The notes under the pieces are model-generated. The model saw only the letters and a program-made list of their open reading frames with translations, was not told the DNA's origin and did no database searches. Positions 1-8,746 of a DNA stretch of 38,615 nt are shown piece after piece. The stretch's first letter is position 1; each line of letters opens with the position of its first letter. Position numbers and translations under genes: made by a program. The stretch comes from RGIG8775 sp045587785 (GTDB taxonomy: Bacteria > Bacillota > Clostridia > Oscillospirales > CAG-272), in assembly GCA_045587785.1 (NCBI GenBank), contig JAZNDA010000075.1, positions 1-38,615 on the forward strand, in the 5' to 3' direction.

Positions 1-644
1 GGAGCACCGATAAAGCCGGTGAATGTTCCGTCGGAGGTAAGTACGATAATACCCTGGGTGGTCTGCGAGGACACAACGAAGATTCTGTCGTATTTGTCCA
101 CGGCTACTGCGATGGGGTAGTAGATCGAATTATCCTCAAACAGCTCGGACTCGGGAGCATCCAGGATGTAAAGAAATTCACCGCTGCGGCTGAACACCAC
201 CAAACGGTAGTTCTGCGTGTCGCAGATGTAGATCTTACCTTCCTCGGTCATATTGCCGTAACCGTCGTACTTATCATCTGTAACGAACACGCCACGGGGA
301 GACGCAAACGAGTCGGGTGCGCCGATTTCGTTGGTAAAGGAGGAAAGTGTGAACTTGTGCTTGTAATATCTGTCGAGAACCACGACGGAGTTGGTACCCG
401 CATCGGCGATATAAACGTTTCCTTCGCCGTCCACAACCAGATCATACGGGTCGGAAAGAGCATTCTCAAGACCCATATAAGTGGAGTTGTAGGTATTTAC
501 GGGAATGTACGCGTCGGGCGAATACAGCGGGTCGCCGCTGATCGCGTTGGTATAAGTCTGATACGAGTTAAATGCGCCCGCCGACAACGGAAGAACCATA
601 AGAAGGGCAAACATCAAAGCTAAAACCGATATAAACTTTTTCAT
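1..644 (-). CDS. Secreted NHL-repeat protein, partial (C-terminus beyond window edge)
   Basis: The reading frame is open from an ATG at 644 to the left edge, so about 214 codons are visible and the end is missing. It begins with a classical signal peptide (MKKF, then a hydrophobic stretch ending SAGA, cleavage likely before FNSY). After it come repeated blocks such as DPYDLVVDGEGNVYIAD, SPRGVFVTD with GKIYICDTQNYRLVVF, and YPIAVAVDKYDRIFVVSS, the pattern of NHL six-bladed propeller repeats. The ribosome binding site AAGGAGG (about 652-658) overlaps the stop of the upstream permease gene, so the gene is the fourth member of the ABC importer operon. Function is not known; an extracytoplasmic ligand- or partner-binding propeller serving the importer is an inference. 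The missing C-terminus may hold membrane segments. Confidence 0.8.
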   Translation of the reverse strand, partial: MKKFISVLALMFALLMVLPLSAGAFNSYQTYTNAISGDPLYSPDAYIPVNTYNSTYMGLENALSDPYDLVVDGEGNVYIADAGTNSVVVLDRYYKHKFTLSSFTNEIGAPDSFASPRGVFVTDDKYDGYGNMTEEGKIYICDTQNYRLVVFSRSGEFLYILDAPESELFEDNSIYYPIAVAVDKYDRIFVVSSQTTQGIIVLTSDGTFTGFIGA

Positions 645-656
645 CTTTGTCCTCCT

Positions 657-1532
657 TTAATCCTTCATACCACTGGAACCCATGGTCTCAATGATATTCG
701 ACTGTGTAATGACGAAAACGGTGATCGGCACGATCATCATAATAACCGTAGATGCCGCACCTGCACCCGCACGCTTAATACCGCCCGCCATAACCTGCTG
801 GATCGCATAGTTGAAGGTCTTAAGCTGCTCGGACTGGATGTACATGGACGCACCCTCATTCCAAAGGGCCTGGAACGAGTACACGATCAAAGTCAGCCAC
901 GCAGGCTTAACCATGGGCATGGCGATTGTCCAGTATGTACGAAGCTCGCTGGCACCGTCAAGACGTGCACTCTCAAGCACCGCGTCGGTAACGCCCGATT
1001 CCATGAACTGCTTCATCAGATACAGACCGAGCGAGGTAGCCCATGCAGGGATGATTCTTGCCCAGTAGGTATCGATCAGATTCAAACCGCTCATGATAAG
1101 GAACGAGGTAGTTGCGGTAACGGTTGCGTGGAACATCAGAGAGGTTCTGACGGTCTTGAACATCATCTTGCCGCCCGGGAACTTGATCTTCGCCATCGCG
1201 TATGCCGCCATAGAGGAGAAGAACAGATTACCTGTCGTTCCGACTACCGATACGAACACGGTATTAAAGATATAACGGGAAAAAGGTACCCAAGAGGTAT
1301 TCATCAGTGTCAGAAGGTCGGTATAGTTGGAAAATGTCGGATTTACCACATAGAATCTCGGGGGGAACATCCAAAGCTCATCAAGGGGCTTTAAGGACTG
1401 CATCACCACGTAAAGCATGGGCAAAAACATGAAGACACCCAGAATGGAGAGCATCACGGTAATACCCGCGTCGCCTCCTGCCGAACGGTTCAGTACGACT
1501 TTATGATTTCTTGTTCTTAATTTTCTTGCCAT
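657..1532 (-). CDS. Carbohydrate ABC transporter permease, MalG type
   Basis: This 291-residue inner-membrane protein has about six hydrophobic segments. Its cytoplasmic EAA loop reads ARLDGASELRTYWTIAMP, the signature of binding-protein-dependent sugar permeases (MalG/YesQ/LplC type). The basic N-terminus (MARKLRTRNHK) should face the cytoplasm. It starts 1 nt after the stop of the other permease, so the two are translationally coupled and probably form a heterodimeric channel fed by the large binding protein upstream. No ABC ATPase is encoded nearby. Sugar importers of Firmicutes often share one MsmX-type ATPase encoded elsewhere, which is the likely arrangement here. The substrate cannot be read from the sequence. 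Confidence 0.93.
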   Translation of the reverse strand: MARKLRTRNHKVVLNRSAGGDAGITVMLSILGVFMFLPMLYVVMQSLKPLDELWMFPPRFYVVNPTFSNYTDLLTLMNTSWVPFSRYIFNTVFVSVVGTTGNLFFSSMAAYAMAKIKFPGGKMMFKTVRTSLMFHATVTATTSFLIMSGLNLIDTYWARIIPAWATSLGLYLMKQFMESGVTDAVLESARLDGASELRTYWTIAMPMVKPAWLTLIVYSFQALWNEGASMYIQSEQLKTFNYAIQQVMAGGIKRAGAGAASTVIMMIVPITVFVITQSNIIETMGSSGMKD

Positions 1533-1533
1533 A

Positions 1534-2481
1534 TTACGTACCTACCTTTGCAATTATCTTCTTGACGACCATGTTGGCACCGATCATGACAAGGAACAGC
1601 ACCACCGCGATCGCCGAAGCATAACCGATCTCGAAACGCTGACCGTAGTAGTCATCCAAATGGTGCATAATGGTATGCGCCGCATAGTCGACAGACGGGA
1701 AGCCGCAAAGCGCGGTAACAACGCCTCCAAAACCGAACGAGTTTGTAATTGCCATGATAGCACCGAACATCAGCTGCGGTCCCATATTCGGCAATGTGAT
1801 GTACCAAAGCTCCTGCCATCTGTTCTTGATACCGTCCACGGCGCCTGCCTCATACTGCGCCTTGTCTACACCCTGGAGACCTGCGATAAAGGACAGGAAG
1901 GCGGTACCCAGCGAAGTCCAAAGTGCGACCACGATACACAGCGGCATAACGTAGGCGGCATCCTTGAAGAACTGGATAGGCTCTGTTACCATACCCATTT
2001 CAAGAAGCTTTGCGTTGACCCAACCGTAAGAGTCACCCGAGAACAGCGTCTGCCAGATCATGTACACCTGACCCGAAATAGAAGGCGCATAGAAGACCAG
2101 CGTAACCACTGCTCTGATCTTGGGAGGCAGCTCGTTGATGAACCACGCAACCACGAAAGAAAGCAGGTACGAAACAGGTCCGACGACGATAGCGAAAATA
2201 AAGGTATTCTTGACGGCAATGATGAAAATGTCATCATCAAGGAACAAGCGTACGTAATTATCGGCAAATACGAAGTTCGGCCATTCAAGCAAGTTAAAGT
2301 CAGTAAAGCTGAATACAATGGAAAGCACCACGGGAACAACGGTGAACAGTGTGAATATCAGCATGAAAGGAAAAACCATAAGGTATGCCGCCTTATTATT
2401 TTTCATTTCTTTCCATGTCCACTGCCATTTTGTCATGTCTTTCCGCGAAACAGCTCTTTTTTCTGCTGCTTTGTTTGACAT
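1534..2481 (-). CDS. Carbohydrate ABC transporter permease, MalF type
   Basis: This 315-residue permease has about six membrane helices after a charged cytoplasmic N-terminus (MSNKAAEKRAVSRKDM). The EAA-type loop is present (AGAVDGIKNRWQELWYITLP), matching MalF/YesP/LplB-family subunits. The start is placed at the ATG at 2481 because a good ribosome binding site, GAAGGAG, lies at 2487-2493. A longer reading from a TTG at 2496 would place the start inside that site. The gene follows the binding-protein gene after about 35 nt and is followed 1 nt later by the MalG-type partner. Its job is to form half of the membrane channel of the importer. Substrate is unknown. Confidence 0.93.
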   Translation of the reverse strand: MSNKAAEKRAVSRKDMTKWQWTWKEMKNNKAAYLMVFPFMLIFTLFTVVPVVLSIVFSFTDFNLLEWPNFVFADNYVRLFLDDDIFIIAVKNTFIFAIVVGPVSYLLSFVVAWFINELPPKIRAVVTLVFYAPSISGQVYMIWQTLFSGDSYGWVNAKLLEMGMVTEPIQFFKDAAYVMPLCIVVALWTSLGTAFLSFIAGLQGVDKAQYEAGAVDGIKNRWQELWYITLPNMGPQLMFGAIMAITNSFGFGGVVTALCGFPSVDYAAHTIMHHLDDYYGQRFEIGYASAIAVVLFLVMIGANMVVKKIIAKVGT

Positions 2482-2516
2482 TTTTCTCTCCTTCAACTAA
2501 ATAGAATATATGAGTT

Positions 2517-5500
2517 TCATCGTTCCTGATAGCTGATCAGTGCTTCCAGCGCATCGTTCATCAGCTCGATCGCCTTGACGATGCCGGCGTTATCACCGGT
2601 TGCCGAGCGAATATCCTCCATAGTCTTGATGCAAGACTCAAGAATAGACATCTGCTTTTCTTCACTGATCTTGTTATCAGTATCGGCAGCCTTGGACAGT
2701 TCGGATATCATAGTGTCGAATTCACTTTCATACTGTTTCTTTATGCTGTCGCTGATCACATGCTGTACGGTCTGAAGTACCACTTCACCGTCATCCTGCT
2801 TAACGCCGATCTCAATGCCGATCTCGCCCTCACGAAGCAAGGTGAGTGCCTGACCGAGTCTCTTTTCAGAGAGCTTCTGACCGACATAGTCAAGGGTCTC
2901 AAGGTCAAACTCGCTACGCTTTCTCGTGATCTCCTTGTTGATAGTTGTAATATAGGAAAGAAGTTCTACAACAGGGTCTTCACCGTCGTTGTATGCGGCG
3001 AGGAAAGCAAAGTTGGTGTAACGATCGATAATGTAAGTGCCGGGATAGTTGGGAATAGAAGCCAGATTGTTGAACTGAAGCTTGATCTCCTTCAGCTCGT
3101 CAGCCGACCACGGCAGACCCTCAAGTGCTGCAATGTTTGCGGTGGGGTGCTTTGCGGAAGGACCGAGGAGAGCCACCATCTCGTTGGAGTACTGCTCCTG
3201 GCAGCTTGTGCCCGAGTACCATCTCATGAAGTCCCAGGAATCCTCAACGTTTTCACAGCCCGTGATCATAACGTTTGCTGTCGCGGTGGAAACGGTACAG
3301 TTGTTGATGTTGCCGTAAGCATCCTGCGTACCGGGCATGGGATACATACCCCACAAGCCCTCGATCTCGGTTGCGAACACCTTAAGCTGGTTGTATGTGT
3401 CGGTATATCCCGAGAAGCCGATGGGCATCTCGCCCGTTCTGAAACGGTTAGCAAAGTCATACGTATAGGGGAAGGAATAGTTGGTGTACAAGCTGCACAT
3501 CAGCTCGAACGCCTCAAGACCGGTATTGGAGTCAAGGTTGATTCTCATACCGTCATCGGCAAACAGCTCACCGCCCATCTGATACATAAAGATCTTATAG
3601 TCGGTATGCATACCGATCTGCATGTTGTTCGCCTGAAGGATCGGAATAGCCGCAAGGACATCGTCCCAGGTCTTGGGAATATCCAGATCAAGCTCTGCCA
3701 GAATGTCCTTTCTGACAAACATCATGTTAAAGGCCTGTGTCTCGGGAAGACCGTAGTAGTGCATTTCCTTAGCAGCATCCTCGATACCGAGAACGATCAT
3801 AGCCGCCTCGTTGAACTCTCTGGTCTCCTCATTGATGCAAAGCTCCTCAAAGCCCTCGCAATCCTCGATCGGCACAAGCGCGCCACGGATCGCGTAGTTG
3901 ATAACCGAGCTTTGGTCAAGACCGATATATACGTCGGGTCCGCTCTTAGCAAGAATAGAAGGAAGGAGTGTTCCTGCCGCAACCAGCTTAAGGTTTACGG
4001 GAACACCGTATTCGGGAGTAAACTCGTTGTTAACAAGGTTACGGATAACCTGTGTCTGGTCACGACCGTAAGCCAGCCAAACCTCAACAACGCTCTTGTC
4101 GTTCTTGTCATATTCCTCAGTAGCACCCATTCTGTCATAGTTACGGAAGAAGCTCTGGAAGAAGCTGCTGATCTCATGTCCGAAGGACTGGAAGAAGTTT
4201 GCCTCCGCCCTGGGAAGCTTTTCGCCCTTGCCCTGGATCACCAGATAGTCGATCTGGAGAGGCTGGGATTTAGCGTCGCTGATCCACGTGCCGAGCGAAC
4301 CGATATAACTCTTAAACTGTGCCAGATTTCTTGCGATCTCGTTTTCGGGATCCTTGCCCATACGGTCAAGAAGCCATGCCACCTTTTCCAGCGTTGCCGC
4401 CATGGAGCCCTTGATACCCGACATATTTTCAAGCTCTGCTACCAGCGAGTAAAGAAGCTCGCCCTTCTTGCGAAGGTCCTCGACCACGTCGGGCATAACG
4501 CGCTTAAAGCCGTAGTCACGGTAATCGTCAGGCTCAGCACCCGTGAGCTTCAGAATATTCAGATAGTCGGCGTTGATCACCTCAAGTGCATCCTCGACCT
4601 GACCGACAAGCGCGCCCATAGAACCGAGAGTGACCACAAAGTCAAGCTTATACTCAACGCCCTTTTCAAAATAGAAGGAAAGGTCGGTCACACCGTCGGA
4701 CAGCACCTTAGTCTGCCACTTGGCGGAATAGTCAAAACGAAGTCTCGAAGCCTCCACGCAGGGAACGCCGTCATAAAAGCCGTTCAGATTGCCGAACTTT
4801 GCCTTGTATTCATCCTCTGTATAATTGGTAGTAATACCGAGTGAACGGGATGCATACATACCGTCAAGCGTCGACTGGCTGAATCTTGCTACTATGTTAT
4901 ATACGCCGCTCTCCTTGACAGAAAACTTGTAGGAGACCGTTTGACCGGACGATACCCACTTTTCGCCGCCTACACCGCCGATGGTGTTAAGGAAGGTGTG
5001 CGCGGTAGAAATGGGATTGGTCAGTGCAGAACGTGTATCCTCCATGGGGTACACCGTCTGGGAGGAAGTGGAGCAAGGATACTCACCCTCAAGCTGTACC
5101 TTATCGGTGCCCGCCGTCTGCGGGAAGCCTGCCTCAAGCTCTTCCATAGTCTTATATGACTCATGAGGGACAAGCCTTATGGACTTGATCGCCATCGGCT
5201 CGTTCACGCCCGTCAAAGAAACAATGGTCTCATCCGACTTTTCAAACACAAATTCAAACGACTCAGCATAATAGCCGTTGCCGTCATGGATCTCGTATGT
5301 AGACCACGTGGGATCCTGCATAATGGTCGGACGGATCTCGTTTTTATCGATATCCAAGGAGAAGAAACGCAGACCTGTCTCCTCACAGAAGGCATGCATA
5401 TCCGACGTCCAGACCTCGGGCATTTCGCACAAAAGATAGGTCTTTCCGTCCTCGCGGATTTCGGTCATAACCTCAAAGCCCGCAGCCTTTGCCTTTGCCA

Positions 5501-6173
5501 GCAGATCGGCTGCAGCCGAGGCATCCTTTGCCATAAGCTCACCATCAACGTAGTTGTTGGTGTAGGTCTTGGGCAATCTCAGATAACGTGCCTCAAGGAA
5601 AGGAACCGCCGAGTTGATACGGAAGATTCTCTCCACGTCGGTCGCCTTGCTGACCACGGTACCGTCGCTCGTCTTATGTACGGCATAGTACTCGATCACG
5701 ATGCTGTATCTCGCCGTTTCGGGGATGGCTACCTTCCAGGCAACGGTTCCCGAGGACGGGGTATACAGAGCCTCCACGCCGTCATAGGTTTCGATCTTGT
5801 ACTCGGCATCGGTTCCCTCGGCATACAAGTCGGCGATCGCATCGATCACGATCTCCTCTTTGCCCGACTCGGTACGCCAGGTATATGTCGTGGTTTTGAC
5901 ACCGTCCACCACCTTGGTCTCCGCGATGCAGTGAGCCGCACGGTACTCATCGTAGGAATCGGAATCAAGAATCTCTCTCACGTCATCAATGGTCGCGTCG
6001 GTCACCGAATCACTTGCCGAGCCACCCTGGGTACCTGCCTCGGGCGACACCGTGAGAACGGGTGCCGTCAGGAGCACGTTCTCTTCAGCAGACACCGCAA
6101 GGGTAGCTCCCGACAAGAGAAACGTCAAAGCAAGCACCAAAGACAAGATTCTTTGGGTTTTGTTCTTGTTCAT
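2517..6173 (-). CDS. Giant multimodular extracellular solute-binding protein
   Basis: The protein has 1218 residues, about three times a normal sugar-binding protein. It opens with a signal peptide (residues 1-29, cleavage after AVSA) that has no lipobox cysteine, so it is not a standard lipoprotein. Residues about 50-540 are beta-rich with segments resembling carbohydrate-binding or jelly-roll modules (for example RYSIVIEYYAV and VYNIVARFS). Residues 540-680 are mostly helical. Residues about 694-1100 look like a family 1 solute-binding fold (VVEVWLAYGRDQTQVI, GPDVYIGLD, IPKTWDDVLAAIPIL, GEMPIGFSGY). A charged helical tail follows. The ATG at 6173 is chosen because AGGAGG lies at 6179-6184; the frame stays open 67 codons further upstream, but those overlap the 5' leader. 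It heads an operon with two permeases and an NHL protein, so it should deliver a saccharide or glycan fragment. Confidence 0.88.
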   Translation of the reverse strand: MNKNKTQRILSLVLALTFLLSGATLAVSAEENVLLTAPVLTVSPEAGTQGGSASDSVTDATIDDVREILDSDSYDEYRAAHCIAETKVVDGVKTTTYTWRTESGKEEIVIDAIADLYAEGTDAEYKIETYDGVEALYTPSSGTVAWKVAIPETARYSIVIEYYAVHKTSDGTVVSKATDVERIFRINSAVPFLEARYLRLPKTYTNNYVDGELMAKDASAAADLLAKAKAAGFEVMTEIREDGKTYLLCEMPEVWTSDMHAFCEETGLRFFSLDIDKNEIRPTIMQDPTWSTYEIHDGNGYYAESFEFVFEKSDETIVSLTGVNEPMAIKSIRLVPHESYKTMEELEAGFPQTAGTDKVQLEGEYPCSTSSQTVYPMEDTRSALTNPISTAHTFLNTIGGVGGEKWVSSGQTVSYKFSVKESGVYNIVARFSQSTLDGMYASRSLGITTNYTEDEYKAKFGNLNGFYDGVPCVEASRLRFDYSAKWQTKVLSDGVTDLSFYFEKGVEYKLDFVVTLGSMGALVGQVEDALEVINADYLNILKLTGAEPDDYRDYGFKRVMPDVVEDLRKKGELLYSLVAELENMSGIKGSMAATLEKVAWLLDRMGKDPENEIARNLAQFKSYIGSLGTWISDAKSQPLQIDYLVIQGKGEKLPRAEANFFQSFGHEISSFFQSFFRNYDRMGATEEYDKNDKSVVEVWLAYGRDQTQVIRNLVNNEFTPEYGVPVNLKLVAAGTLLPSILAKSGPDVYIGLDQSSVINYAIRGALVPIEDCEGFEELCINEETREFNEAAMIVLGIEDAAKEMHYYGLPETQAFNMMFVRKDILAELDLDIPKTWDDVLAAIPILQANNMQIGMHTDYKIFMYQMGGELFADDGMRINLDSNTGLEAFELMCSLYTNYSFPYTYDFANRFRTGEMPIGFSGYTDTYNQLKVFATEIEGLWGMYPMPGTQDAYGNINNCTVSTATANVMITGCENVEDSWDFMRWYSGTSCQEQYSNEMVALLGPSAKHPTANIAALEGLPWSADELKEIKLQFNNLASIPNYPGTYIIDRYTNFAFLAAYNDGEDPVVELLSYITTINKEITRKRSEFDLETLDYVGQKLSEKRLGQALTLLREGEIGIEIGVKQDDGEVVLQTVQHVISDSIKKQYESEFDTMISELSKAADTDNKISEEKQMSILESCIKTMEDIRSATGDNAGIVKAIELMNDALEALISYQER

Positions 6174-6384
6174 AAGTCTTCCTCCTAAATTTTTCGTGAA
6201 CATGGGTAATACCCGACCGCGCGGCAAACAGTCGCCCATCCCGACCCCAAGACAAGCTCGGAGCGTAACGGGCGGAACGCCGCACAGCCGAAGCGGAAAG
6301 TGCTTCTTTGGGCGAGACAAGCGGATTTTGGTCGTTTTAACGGCAAAAATCCCCCTATAAAGCCAAAAGGACACTATGATTCAT
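6174..6384 (-). promoter_or_regulatory. Long structured 5' leader of the importer operon
   Basis: From the predicted transcription start near 6384 to the ATG at 6173 there are about 210 nt, clearly richer in GC than the DNA upstream. Hairpins are visible: a two-part stem with arms 6323-6329 (GGATTTT) and 6346-6352 (AAAATCC) enclosing 6333-6336/6339-6342 (CGTT/AACG), and a 5-bp stem at 6290-6294/6302-6306 (GAAGC/GCTTC). The heptamer GGTCGGG occurs twice on the minus strand near the 3' end. It does not match any riboswitch class I can recognise. Regulation in the leader is an inference from its length and structure. Confidence 0.35.
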
Positions 6385-6390
6385 ACCGAT

Positions 6391-6419
6391 ATCATACCAC
6401 AAACTCGTCTTTCTGTCAA
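6391..6419 (-). promoter_or_regulatory. Sigma-A promoter of the giant binding-protein operon
   Basis: On the minus strand a perfect -35 box TTGACA (6414-6419) is followed after exactly 17 nt by TATGAT (6391-6396). Transcription should start near 6384, giving a leader of about 210 nt before the start codon at 6173. Confidence 0.8.
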
Positions 6420-6916
6420 GAAATTTCCTCTTAATATCTGTCGTGCAAAAAATGTAGAAATCCAGTATTTACAAGGGGTTGCGTTACTTTTTCAAAACAT
6501 TTTCTACACAGAGTGCTCGCGAAGAATTCACATAGTAAATTTTATTTACCAAAAGCTCGGTGGCAAAGAACCAAAAGCACTGTTTTTTGTGCAATGTGTC
6601 ACATTGTTTGTGAACCGCCGATATTTCACCCAACTAACAGTAAATTAAATTTAACCCCCTGTTTTCTTTGTTAAAATCAGATTTCAAAAACTGCCAAAAA
6701 TACAGCGTTTTTTTGTACACAAAGCACAAATCTTTGGCAAGATCCCGAGCAAAAAATATTTTATTTTTTCTTTGCCGAAAAAGCTTGTCATTTTTTAGAA
6801 CGCCAAAAATCGGCTGTTTTTTTACAGCTTTTATTGTTTATTCTTTTTATTTACATTTATGGTTTATTTTTCCATCTTTGTTCGGAAAACAAAAACACAA
6901 ACACTTTTTGGTCCCT
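6420..6916. other. AT-rich intergenic spacer without a gene
   Basis: This stretch of about 500 nt upstream of the importer promoter is very AT-rich, and I see no convincing gene on either strand; open frames here lack ribosome binding sites and ordinary composition. The only notable element is a perfect palindrome at 6592-6606 (CAATGTG, T, CACATTG), which could be a binding site for a dimeric regulator about 175 bp upstream of the -35 box. Confidence 0.5.
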
Positions 6917-6964
6917 AAAAAAACAAAAAAGGAAGAAAAAACGATATCGTACCGTTTTTCTTCC
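6917..6964 (-). terminator. Intrinsic terminator after nifU
   Basis: Read on the minus strand just after the nifU stop, arms GGAAGAAAAACG and CGTTTTTTCTTCC form a 12-bp stem with one bulged base around a 9-nt loop (6931-6964). A T-run interrupted by one G follows (down to about 6917). This is a good rho-independent terminator for nifS-nifU. Confidence 0.8.
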
Positions 6965-6988
6965 TCTCGAATCCCGCACAGAGCGAGA

Positions 6989-7417
6989 TCAGTGCAGCTC
7001 ACACTCGTGGCAATCCTCGGGCATGGGAACTTCCTTATCAATGCCGTTTTTCTTGTAGTAATCGGCGATCGCCGCCTTGATCGCTTCCTCGGCAAGCACC
7101 GAGCAATGCACCTTCACGGGCGGAAGCCCCTCCAGTGCCTCGACTACCGCGGAATTGGTCAGTGTCAACGCCTCATCGATGCTTTTGCCCTTGACCAGCT
7201 CAGTCGCCATAGAGGACGTCGCAATTGCCGCACCGCATCCAAAAGTCTTGAAGCTGACGTCGGTAATGATGCCCGTCTCTTTATCCACTTTAATAAACAT
7301 CTGCATGATATCGCCGCACTTGGCGTTACCCACCAAGCCCACGCCGTCCGCGTCGGGCATCTCGCCGACATTTCTCGGATGGCTGAAATGATCCATCACC
7401 TTTTCACTGTAAAGCAT
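6989..7417 (-). CDS. nifU: Iron-sulfur cluster scaffold protein, IscU/NifU N-terminal type
   Basis: This 142-residue protein is the scaffold on which Fe-S clusters are assembled with sulfur from the cysteine desulfurase encoded immediately upstream. The three ligand cysteines are present at C34 (NAKCGD, with the conserved D36), C61 (FGCGAA) and C105 (HCSVLAEEA). It lacks the ferredoxin-like and C-terminal Nfu domains of full-length nitrogen-fixation NifU, so it is the short IscU-like form. The C-terminus carries an extra CxxC (DCHECELH). It lies 24 nt after the nifS stop in one transcript ending at the terminator near 6940. No IscR-type regulator is next to it. Confidence 0.95.
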   Translation of the reverse strand: MLYSEKVMDHFSHPRNVGEMPDADGVGLVGNAKCGDIMQMFIKVDKETGIITDVSFKTFGCGAAIATSSMATELVKGKSIDEALTLTNSAVVEALEGLPPVKVHCSVLAEEAIKAAIADYYKKNGIDKEVPMPEDCHECELH

Positions 7418-7441
7418 ATTTATATCTCCTTCTGCAATATA

Positions 7442-8608
7442 TTATTTTTCGGGATATATCGGACTCATCTCGCGCAAGCGTTGCACGCTTGTACGAACCG
7501 CCTCGATAATAGCATCCACATCCGCCTGTGTATTTTCATGCGACAGGGAGAAACGGAGCGAGCCGTGCGCCATCTCAATATCCACACCGATCGCCATCAG
7601 CACGTGTGACGGCTCCAGGGACTTGGACGAACACGCCGAACCCGTAGACGCGCTGACGCCTGCCATATCCACCAGCAAAAGCAAGCCCTCACCCTCCACG
7701 TACGAGAAGGACACGTTGACGTTGCCGGGCAGACGCTTTTCTCTGTCACCGTTGAGGCGTGTATACGGGATAGCAAGAAGCCCGTCGATCAACTTCTCAC
7801 GCAATGCGCGCACCTTTTCCATCTCGGGCAAACGCTTCACTGCCTGCTCGATCGCCACGCCGAGACCGACAATATACGGCACGTTTTCGGTACCGCCTCT
7901 CTTGCCCTTCTCCTGACCGCCGCCGTCGATCAGATTCTGAATACGAACGCCTTTTCGGATATACAGTGCGCCAACGCCCTTGGGAGCGTGTATTTTATGA
8001 CCCGAAAGCGAGAGCATGTCAACACCCAGCTCCTTCACGTCCACGGGAATATTGCCCACTGCCTGCACCGCATCGGTGAACATAAGCGCGCCTTTGGCAT
8101 GCGCCATCTGTGCAATTTCGCGAATAGGCTCTATGGTTCCGATCTCATTATTTGCCATCATGATCGACACAATCGCTGTGTTTTCATCGATCGCTGCCGC
8201 AAGTTCTTCCATATCAACGAAGCCCTTGTCGTCCACGCCGACGTACACCACCTCAAAGCCCTGCTTCTCCAGTGCTTCGCAGGTATACAGCACCGCATGA
8301 TGCTCGATCTTGCTCGTTACGATCTTTTTGCGCTTAGGGCTAAGCATATACGCCGCACCCTTGATCGCCCAGTTGTCCGACTCCGAACCACATGAGGTAA
8401 AATAGATCTCCGACGGCTCACATCCGATCGCCGCCGCCACCTGTGCTCTTGCCGCATCCACCAGCTCCTTTGCACGCTGACCGTCGGTATGAAGGCTGGA
8501 GGGGTTGCCCCAAAGCTCCTCAAAGCACGGCTTCATCGCCTCTATGACCTCGCGCGACACCGGTGTGGTTGCCGCATTGTCTGCATATATTCTCTTTTTG
8601 CTGTCCAT
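7442..8608 (-). CDS. nifS: Cysteine desulfurase, NifS/IscS family
   Basis: This 388-residue PLP enzyme takes sulfur from cysteine as a persulfide and passes it to the NifU scaffold encoded just downstream. The N-terminal YADNAATTP block is typical. The PLP lysine is K205 in LSGHKIHAPKG, and the catalytic cysteine is C326 in STGSACSSKSLEPSHVL, whose SSKS loop fits the group of NifS-like enzymes with a long active-site loop. The RGGTENVP motif near residue 238 is also present. Length is normal for the family. The gene is driven by its own promoter at 8658-8686 and is divergent from the M50 protease gene. Confidence 0.96.
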   Translation of the reverse strand: MDSKKRIYADNAATTPVSREVIEAMKPCFEELWGNPSSLHTDGQRAKELVDAARAQVAAAIGCEPSEIYFTSCGSESDNWAIKGAAYMLSPKRKKIVTSKIEHHAVLYTCEALEKQGFEVVYVGVDDKGFVDMEELAAAIDENTAIVSIMMANNEIGTIEPIREIAQMAHAKGALMFTDAVQAVGNIPVDVKELGVDMLSLSGHKIHAPKGVGALYIRKGVRIQNLIDGGGQEKGKRGGTENVPYIVGLGVAIEQAVKRLPEMEKVRALREKLIDGLLAIPYTRLNGDREKRLPGNVNVSFSYVEGEGLLLLVDMAGVSASTGSACSSKSLEPSHVLMAIGVDIEMAHGSLRFSLSHENTQADVDAIIEAVRTSVQRLREMSPIYPEK

Positions 8609-8657
8609 ATTTATCCTTTCAGAGTGTCACTGTCACACCCAATTATTTAACGGCTAT

Positions 8658-8686
8658 ATTGTATACTATTTTCGTCCATTTTGCAA
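8658..8686 (-). promoter_or_regulatory. Promoter of nifS-nifU
   Basis: On the minus strand TTGCAA (8681-8686) and TACAAT (8658-8663) are separated by exactly 17 nt, giving a start near 8651, about 40 nt before the nifS ATG. The -35 hexamer TTGCAA is itself a palindrome, so it could also be used in the other direction for the divergent protease gene, although no good -10 is visible there. Confidence 0.7.
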
Positions 8687-8746
8687 CAGGGTTACAAAAT
8701 TTATTTTGTTAATTTTTTGTTAATCCAAGAAAAGGAGGTCATCGCT

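Noticed and set aside
2760..4844. Plus-strand open frame of 694 codons
   Set aside because: It lies antisense to the giant binding-protein gene, has no domain I recognise and no ribosome binding site, and arises from the base composition of the real gene.
6174..6374. N-terminal extension of the giant binding protein by 67 codons
   Set aside because: The extension would place a signal peptide internally and start about 10 nt after the predicted transcription start, while AGGAGG sits correctly before the ATG at 6173.
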